Source: Oreohelix idahoensis
Taxonomy: Eukaryota; Mollusca; Gastropoda; Stylommatophora; Oreohelicidae
Assembly: GCA_024509875.1 (NCBI GenBank)
Contig: JAMPIV010003467.1
Span: forward strand, 620,001-684,000
Direction: 5' to 3'
DNA length: 64,000 bases
The notes beneath the pieces were generated by a model. It made no database searches. It was not told the DNA's origin and saw nothing but the letters and a program-made list of their open reading frames with translations. Position 1 is the stretch's first letter. Every line of letters starts with the position of its first letter. Positions 57,580 to 64,000 of the stretch are shown piece by piece. Both the position numbers and the translations under genes were made by a program.

Positions 57580-59165
57580 AATGTTTTAATTGTCTGATAA
57601 AGATATATTCATCTTTGAATGCATGTTTTTGGTCTTGAGGGACGGAACTCAGATTGGGCAATAAGTATTCATTCTGTGAGTTATCGCTCTTTGTAGCGTT
57701 CTTAAAAATGGAACTCGGCGGAGGAATTTAGACTTACTTGAATCTATTCTGTGTTTGGTTAGGAATAGATTGTTCTTGCTTCAGAATGTCTATGGCCCGA
57801 ATCTATGTGTAGTTCTTGTCTATGTAGGACGAGTATGTCTTATATCTTGATATCTTAGTATGTTTAAGTGGAACTATTTGTTCTTGTACTGTACTTTAGG
57901 GGGTCAGGTGTTCTCGGCGGATGAAGATACGTTAGAGTGTCCTTCGGTTGTCAAAGCCTATGGCGGGAAGTTATGTCGTAGAAATGCCCAAGAGTTTGTG
58001 ATCTCTTTAAGTTATCCTGGGGACGAAGATAGTTTCTTCCAGGATCGTTTAGTCCATGAGTTCCCCAGTTGTGATTCTATAACGCCGGGAGAGCGTTTTG
58101 TGCTTGCTAGTGTATTTCTTATGTCAAGGTAAAAAAACGTACTTTTGCTGACTTCGTTCATTCCTAGGCTTATGATGGGCAGACGTTTACATGAATTTAC
58201 CTATGAATATGTCGGGGCGACATATTATCCAGCAGCACTAAATATGTTTATATGCAGCAACTATGAGGACAGAACATGCTGATCCTTGTAGAATCATTTA
58301 TTGTTGATGAACAAAGCTTCGATTGAAGATTTGGCTATACACCCGTATAGTGAGTGATGCTCAACCGGGAACCAGCAGCCATTGTGGAATTCGATTGATT
58401 TTGGAATTCTACTTATTGTAAATCATCAAGCAGAGAACGGGAAAGCTTCCTTATTATCAGGTGATGATTGAGAGATCACTATTATAAAGAAAACCCAATA
58501 CCAGTGGGTTAACATTATCTTCACAGAAATTTGCTGTAATTTACCTAAAGGAATCTTCGCTAGAAAGAGGTCCTGTTTAGGAGTCAAGTTGGAACAGTAT
58601 TGCTTAATTGACATGCTCGGTCAGTAAGGTCTACTGACTGTATTTATAAACAATGGAAATCTTGGTGTTTACAGATGTTCCATTGAAAGATTATTCTACA
58701 TGAATGCTAATTTATGACGGTAGTCCATTGATCAACACTATGCTGTTTATGTCGACTTATGTTCCTGTAACTGTACCCATTCTGTCAAGTGTGTGCGTCA
58801 AATTAAACTATTGAAACGACTACATTGGTCTGCATAAGTAACTTCTAGATACGTTTGAATGAGTGTTTGAACCTTCAGTCAACTCCACAGAACAGTCTAC
58901 ACATTCGCGTATTGACATTCATTACAACACTCATTGTCAACACTGTATTCTTGTCAGGGCCTCATTGTGTCCCAGGACAAGGTGACATGTATACCTGACG
59001 CTGTGCTCGGTTGTTTGAGTTGACTAGTCAGTCCCAGTACACCTTTACAACGTACTCTGACAAAACACAGCATTCTAAAATAACAGCCTTTATTATTACC
59101 ACAAGAAAGAAAAGGCGTTTATCGATATTGATGCAAAGTACCAAGCTTTATCAAGGTGATAGCTG
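57540..59165 (+). other. Unassigned 1.6 kb splitting the CR1-like ORF1
   Basis: Separates the ORF1 N-terminal helix from its coiled coil. The left part contains GGCGCACGGATTA, also found at about 2594-2606 in slightly changed form. The middle carries an exon-like ORF (57860-58132). The ends and TSD were not defined; GTATACA-like sequences near 57516 and 59171 are candidates. Confidence 0.4.
57860..58132 (+). CDS. Exon-like ORF of unknown function
   Basis: A frame of 90 codons, of which the part from 57900 to 58128 is bounded by an acceptor-like TTTAG/ (57898-57899) and a donor-like CAAG/GTAAAA (58129). That 229-bp segment is less AT-rich than its flanks and encodes an ordinary, cysteine-containing sequence (DEDTLECPSVVKAYGGKLC, later HEFPSCDSITPGERF). 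It has no membrane segment after the first 20 residues. I recognise no family. It may be an exon of a host gene, a captured exon in a mobile element, or chance. The exon borders are inference. Confidence 0.3.
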   Translation: MFKWNYLFLYCTLGGQVFSADEDTLECPSVVKAYGGKLCRRNAQEFVISLSYPGDEDSFFQDRLVHEFPSCDSITPGERFVLASVFLMSR

Positions 59166-59169
59166 CTCT

Positions 59170-60503
59170 GATGTATACACAGTTACGATGAAGAAACAAG
59201 AAAAAGAGAGTTATCAACATCGCTCAAGGCCGAAAACGAAATTCTTAAAAGTGAGATAGTATCTCTGAGGGAAGACAATTCTAGCATGAAGGACATCATC
59301 GAAAAACTGCAGAGAGACTTCTCACTCTATAAGATACGACAACCAGATCATTCCCAAACAATGGTAGAAGATTGCAAAGAATCCATACATAAAAATACGC
59401 CAAATTAGCGAAAAGGTCACCACCAAACTGTACACAAAAAACACGAAGAGACACTCACAAACACAACATATCCTATTGGAGTAAAAATTACCAACAGATT
59501 TCAAGTTCTTGAGGATTATTCAACAGAAAATGAGCAGGTATCAGCATCCCTACCAGACAACGTTCCAGTGCCCGAAAACCCAATTCACAAATCTCAGACC
59601 CATCACGACAGTCCACAACAAGAACACCACAAAAGGCAACAGCATCAATCTAATAGAAAACAAAGTGAAGAAATACGTAGTGACGTTACACATATTGTAA
59701 TTGGTGACTCCCTCTTGAAGGTTATTTATTGTGAAAGAATGTCCACTACAAGAGAAGACATCGTTTCAATTATGACAGTGCCGGGGGCTGGTATTAAAAG
59801 ACTACTGGACATAATTAATAAGTTCGATATTAATCACAACATAACAAAAACAACACTACACGTAGGAATTAATGATATCATGAATGAACATAGCCTAAAC
59901 CCCTCAGGATTGGTGGCTACAATAAAACAAAAATTTCCCAGAGCCTCCATCTTTATTTCATCAATCATACCACCATGCTATGGGTTTCATCGTTGCACAG
60001 CGGACACTTACAACACAAAACTACAGAACTATTGTAAACAAAACGGCCTTGGCTTCATCAACAATACTCCATTCTTTACATCTAACTCAGGAGCACCTAA
60101 GAAACGACTCTACAGAGATCAAATTCACACATCCACACTTGGAAGCAGCATCCTGGCCAAAAACATAAAATATCCAGAAAGGACACAACAAGACAGCTCA
60201 ACCCATATAGAGAATGCAAAAAAATCTACTGAGACATCAACCTATAATCACAATACATCACACACCCTACCTGCCCCTCAAAGAAGCACACCTATTGCAA
60301 GCAGGCAGCCTTCCAGCTATCACAACGCCACTTTCAATCAGGAAGCCGAATCTTATGATACCATGTTTCCCCCATTAGTCACAAGGCAGCCCCCACTCAG
60401 GTACCTCTACCAACAGTATTCCAATGTCCCAGGCTCAGAATACTCCTACCAACACTACAACAAGGACGGAAGAAATCAGAGATCACCATGCTTCCTCCCC
60501 TAG
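59170..60503 (+). pseudogene. CR1-like LINE ORF1, coiled coil plus SGNH esterase-like domain
   Basis: One frame with a single in-frame TAG at 59406-59408. Before the stop lies a coiled coil (SLKAENEILKSEIVSLREDN then MKDIIEKLQRDF). After it come a TNRFQVLEDY linker, then from 59568 the esterase-like domain: VIGDSLLK (block I, GDS, residues 46-48 counted from 59568), HVGINDI (block III, Gly-x-Asn-Asp, 100-103) and RDQIHTS (block V, Asp184-x2-His187). The catalytic Ser, Asn, Asp and His are all present. A basic, Gln/Ser/Tyr-rich tail follows. ORF1 proteins of CR1-type LINEs are known to carry such esterases; their role is thought to involve RNP or membrane association. The single stop is the only visible lesion in this part. 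Confidence 0.7.
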
Positions 60504-61192
60504 TTCTTATTATCGTTCTCAGTGGAACCCTGTACTTGTCTATCTGATGTAATTCAGCCCTGCGTCACTTAGACAAGCATTAATGATGTCTGCCCAACGT
60601 CACCCGTATTATCTGCCCGGCAGAGACATCAGTTATTGACGAACAAACACTTTGCCTCACTAAATCTCTGTTACTACAGCCTTCACTCCATTTGAACATT
60701 TGTTGATATTTTAATACAACGGTAATAATCAGAACTTTTACTAGTTTATCGGTTAATATCCTCTAAAATTTTTCTTTGATTACTTATTTCGTTACAATTT
60801 AAATTTCTTATTATCACGCGTAGCTTCAATTTGTTAGAATTATCGGTGTTAAGGTGTGAAGTGTTGTATACTTGTCTGACTTGTGACAATTATTAATTTC
60901 TTCCATCTCTCGTTTAACTTCACTTTGTTGCGTTGAGCAGTTCTGGTGTGATATGTTGTATGCCTGATTGTTTTGTGACAATTTTCATATACTCAGTTGA
61001 AATTGTTTTTTATTAGTTGTATTAATTATTTTAATATTGTATTTTCTGCAATTTCTCATTCCTTGAATTCCACTTCCTTGGTGAAGTATTAATTCGTAAA
61101 AATATTTTGCGCTTTTTTGTGTGCATAACTGTTTTTTAACTTGTAATTTTTATTTTTTTTAATAAATATATATTTCTTTTTACTATACAAAC
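60504..61192. other. Spacer between ORF1 and ORF2 of the CR1-like LINE
   Basis: T-rich, about 690 bp, no ORF. Longer than the usual ORF1-ORF2 gap, so it may hold decayed sequence. Confidence 0.4.
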
Positions 61193-61576
61193 ATGGCTGG
61201 TAATTATGTACCGTGGCTTCACAAGGATGGTCTACGACTTGGTCATCTGAATATTTACCATCTTCTAGGTAAACTCCCCGAACTTACATACATTCTAAGT
61301 AAGAATTTTCACATTTTTGGACTTTCAGAAAGTCGCCTAAATGACAGAATAACAGACGATGACATTGCGTCAAATGGTTTTAAAACTATTCGGCGAGACG
61401 CAAGCAAAAAACAAGAGACAGGTATAATAGTTTATATTTCCACTTCCCTTAATTTTCGCCGCAGAAACGACTTAGAGACAGCAGAGATAGAATGTGTATG
61501 GTTGGAAATAACGCTACCTAATCAGGGCCCATTTCTGGTGGGATATCTTTATCGAAATCCTAGTGCAAGACCTATA
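61193..61576 (+). pseudogene. CR1-like LINE ORF2, N-terminal half of the APE endonuclease
   Basis: Starts ATG at 61193. Residues include LRLGHLNIYHLLGKLPEL (the N-containing first strand), IFGLSESRLND (the catalytic Glu strand), GIIVYISTSL and a VWLEI-x-LP strand ending LVGYLYRNPS. This is the N-terminal half of an apurinic-type endonuclease that nicks the target site. The frame is cut at RNPSARPI by the insertion of a LINE copy in the opposite orientation (61576-62530). The domain resumes at 62531. Confidence 0.75.
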
Positions 61577-62530
61577 TAATAATAATAATAATAAATTCTT
61601 TAAGCGCCAAACACGGCGCATAAGGCAGAAACCAGTGCTCTCCAGGTTGTTCGTTGTGATGCCACTCCTCTTAGCTCTTGCACATTATTTAGGCCCAACG
61701 TTCTTCCTTCTCTTATTATTGTTCTTCTGAGTGTTTCTTTTGGTCTTCCTTTTTTCCGCTTACCCTCAGGAACCCAAGTGAGCGCCTGTAGTGGTATTCT
61801 GTTGTTTTGCATTCGTAGGACATGGACCGATATATGTCGATTAGTCTTGAATTCTTTCCAACTGATGTTCATGAGTTTTCTAAGACATTTGTTCTCGAAT
61901 GTATTCAGCTTGTTCTCCAATGATTTTGTTATTTTCCAACTCTCACAGCCATATGTTAACACTGAGATAACATTTGAATTAAACAGACGAAGCTTGGTAT
62001 GTATATTCAATGATCGTAATTTCCAAATGTTAGATAATCTATTGAAGGCGCTAGCTGCCAAAGCAATTCTAGTATGGATTTCTCTTGTTGTGTCACCATC
62101 CTGAGTCATTTTACTGCCTAAATAATTGAAACTTTCAACTTTCTGTAGTTTTTCCCCGTTCAAGATGATATCAAACGTCTCGTTAGAAAAGTTCATAGCT
62201 TTAGTTTTAGAGGCATTTATTTGGAGACCTATTTTAACCGAGAGATGACACAAATTATTTATTGCTTCTTGGGATTGTCTTGGTGTTGAACTTAAGAATG
62301 CTACATCATCTGCGAAATCCAGGTCCCCCAGGAATTTTCCATTTGTCCATTTTATACCCAATTGTTCATTGTGGTATAGTTTCTCATAACCCAATCAATA
62401 GCTATTCCAAAAAGTAGTGGTGACATAATACAGCCTTGTTTCACCCCTGTTTCTACTGTAAACCATTCTGTATTCCCTTTATTTGTTCTAACACAACATC
62501 TTGCATTGTCATATAGCGCTTTGATTATAT
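61576..62530 (-). mobile_element. 5'-truncated LINE, copy 2, inserted into ORF2 of the CR1-like LINE
   Basis: Nearly identical in protein sequence to the LINE at 55338-56897 but in minus orientation. Its 3' tail (ATA ATA ATA... on the plus strand) abuts 61576, and its truncation point at 62530 lies within the RT, in the segment before motif B. A short TATA(T) overlap at the two junctions is the likely TSD. Removing it makes the host ORF2 continuous in phase. Confidence 0.85.
61600..62394 (-). pseudogene. LINE reverse transcriptase C-terminal half, copy 2
   Basis: A 264-codon frame with DLDFADDVAF (motif C, intact Asp pair), KTKAMNF, SFNYLGS, the thumb, HVLRMQ, LTWVPEGKRKKGRPKETLRR and the terminal WRALVSALCAV. 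Compared with copy 1 it has FADD instead of FTDD, keeps GRPK where copy 1 has a stop, and lacks about 20 residues after KEFKTNR (a short in-frame deletion: RHISVHVL here against RQIRED...IGHVL). The N-terminal part of RT and the endonuclease are missing, so it is inactive. Confidence 0.8.
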
Positions 62531-64000
62531 GGTACTAAGATTTCACCATAATGAAGGACAATGTATTTGCCACAGTCAAGGAGGTTGTTCTTCTTGGTGA
62601 TTTCAACATCGATATACACAATTCAAATCTAACATGGAAAAATATAATATTATCGTACAACTTAAAACAAATAGTTAACCAGCCTACAAGAGTAACACAA
62701 GCATCAACCACACTAATCGACCACATCTACGTAACTTGCCCAGAAAACATCATAGAATGCTCTGTCCCTAATAGTGCAATGAGTGACCACTATCCACTAT
62801 GCAGTACATGGTCAAAGAATAAATGTAAAGTTCCAAAAAATAAACATGTAAGTATCAAATTTAGAAGTTTCAAACATTTCAGTAAGGAATTATTTTTAAA
62901 TGACTTGCTAACTGCACCTCTCGCCCGTGTTTACCAACTTCCTGATGCGGATGACGCTATTGCATACTGGACAAAAAATTGTTATAGTGTTTTTGACACG
63001 CACGTACCAGCTAAGGAAATTCGCGTCAAACGACAATTAAAATCTCCGTGGATCACGCAGGAAGTGTTGGAGGCTATGAGACAGAGAGATCAAGCGCACA
63101 AAAATAAGGACCTCAACACATACAGGGTATACAGGAACAAGGTTCAATATTTAATTCGCAAAGAAAAGAAAAATAATTTTAGAAATATGGTTCAGAACAA
63201 ATCAAATAGTAAGGAAATATGGAAGGCAATTAACACCTTAGCGAAAAAACGTAATGCACCAGACTCATTCTCTTCCAACACTTCATTTACTTGCACCGAC
63301 TTCAGCAATCACTTTCAAGCAGAAATAAACAGTCTGAAATCCACAATACCACCTTCTTCTAGTGACTTGGACAAACTTTCAGCATTCTGTAAGAACAAAT
63401 GTACAAACTCAGTTCCACCCGACATTCCTTTTATGACAGTTAATGAAGTGTATAACTATCTTATTGGCCTTAAAGATAATAGCTCATCAGGGCTTGACGG
63501 AATTAGTAATCGAATACTGCGTTACGCCGCACCAGCTATTAGTGATTCACTAACTTTTATATATAATCAATGTATCGCTAAAAGTTATTTTCCTTCGGCC
63601 TTTAAGATTGCCAAAGTATATCCTCTCTTCAAACCTGGCTCGTCATATAACAGTAATCTTGGTAACTATAGACCAATTTCTCTTTTATCATCGCTTTCTA
63701 AACCACTAGAAAAACACATACATAAAGCAACACTACATTACCTAGTTAGCAATGACTTGCTAATTGACAGTCAGTCAGGGTTTCGACAAACGCATTCATG
63801 CCACACAGCTCTAACTAAGATGATAGACAACTTGCACCTAAACATAAATAACGATAACATATGTGGAGCTATCTTTGTAGACTTTAGGAAAGCATTTGAT
63901 ATGTTAGATCACGCTGTTTTAATAAGAAAATTAGAAACAATGAAAGTTAACTTTAAACTAGTGACATTACTTAAATCATTCCTGTCCGACAGACAGCAAG
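62531..64000 (+). pseudogene. CR1-like LINE ORF2, endonuclease end and reverse transcriptase, runs off the window
   Basis: The frame is open from 62539 to the window end (487 codons); one TAA lies at 62536-62538, just after the insertion junction. KEVVLLGDFNIDI and SDHYPL hold the remaining endonuclease active-site Asp, Asn, Asp and His. After a linker (KSPWITQEVL, YRNKVQYLIRKEKKNNF) come the RT blocks: LKDNSSSGLDGISNRIL, VYPLFKPGS, NYRPISLLSSLSKPLEK, SQSGFRQTHSCHTAL and IFVDFRKAFDMLDHAVL with the first catalytic Asp (motif A). Motifs B to E lie beyond 64000. Long-range openness shows that this copy is young. It is listed as broken because of the stop and the insertion at 61576. Confidence 0.8.

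Noticed and set aside
61778..62104. 108-codon plus-strand ORF matching one at 56096-56353 on the minus strand
   Set aside because: Both are antisense shadows of the same LINE RT sequence.

Overview
The window reads as nuclear DNA of an animal and contains no intact host gene that I can support. It has no bacterial operon structure. AT-rich spacer alternates with (AT)n, (GATA)n, (GACA)n, (CT)n and (ACT)n microsatellites, two tRNA-derived SINE families, several LINE clades, LTR retroelements and DNA transposons of the hAT and Tigger/pogo types. A mollusc or other lophotrochozoan is plausible from this mix, but the sequence does not prove it. Almost everything recognisable is a mobile element, usually broken.

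Layout: 0.7-1.1 kb, 3' end of a LINE. 1.4-5.9 kb (minus), a proline-rich repeat ORF and an intact Gag ORF with a CCHC knuckle, a repeated leader and an upstream mini-ORF. 5.9-6.7 kb, a broken single-pass membrane-protein tail, then a SINE with target-site duplication (TSD). 9.4-10.1 kb, LINE 3' end with a (GAAT)n tail. 10.9-12.3 kb, a 1.4-kb ACT-type array. 13.3-14.2 kb, a Tigger element with a CENP-B-like remnant, followed by a perfect 57-bp inverted repeat around (AT)n. 17.7-18.1 kb, Jockey/CR1-like RT remnant. 18.5-25.3 kb, a complete but decayed LTR element in minus orientation with LTRs of about 2 kb, CCAAG TSD and no pol. 27.4-28.4 kb, an element with long terminal inverted repeats. 31.0 kb, second SINE family. 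33.6-34.2 kb, GATA/GACA array.

34.6-43.3 kb is bounded by hAT-type ends with a near-perfect 8-bp TSD. It holds a BED-finger hAT transposase remnant, flanked by two oppositely oriented copies of an unrecognised multi-kilobase repeat ('family X' here). A third copy of X lies at 44.2-49.3 kb. 49.5-50.0 kb, LINE RNase H remnants. 50.1-52.4 kb, a SINE, a non-autonomous element with 8-bp TSD, a 15-bp minisatellite and another SINE.

55.3-64.0 kb is a nest of LINEs. A truncated RT element carries its own 205-bp insertion. It abuts a CR1-like LINE with a coiled-coil/SGNH-esterase ORF1 and an endonuclease-RT ORF2 that runs off the window. A second copy of the first LINE is inserted in the endonuclease domain of that ORF2. 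The ORF1 is also split by about 1.6 kb of DNA carrying an exon-like ORF.

The coding sequences do not form a pathway; they are retrotransposition and transposition modules. The points most worth a second look are family X and its arrangement around the hAT core, the Gag leader duplication with its mini-ORF, the long-LTR element, the exon-like segment in the CR1 ORF1, and the proline-repeat ORF.
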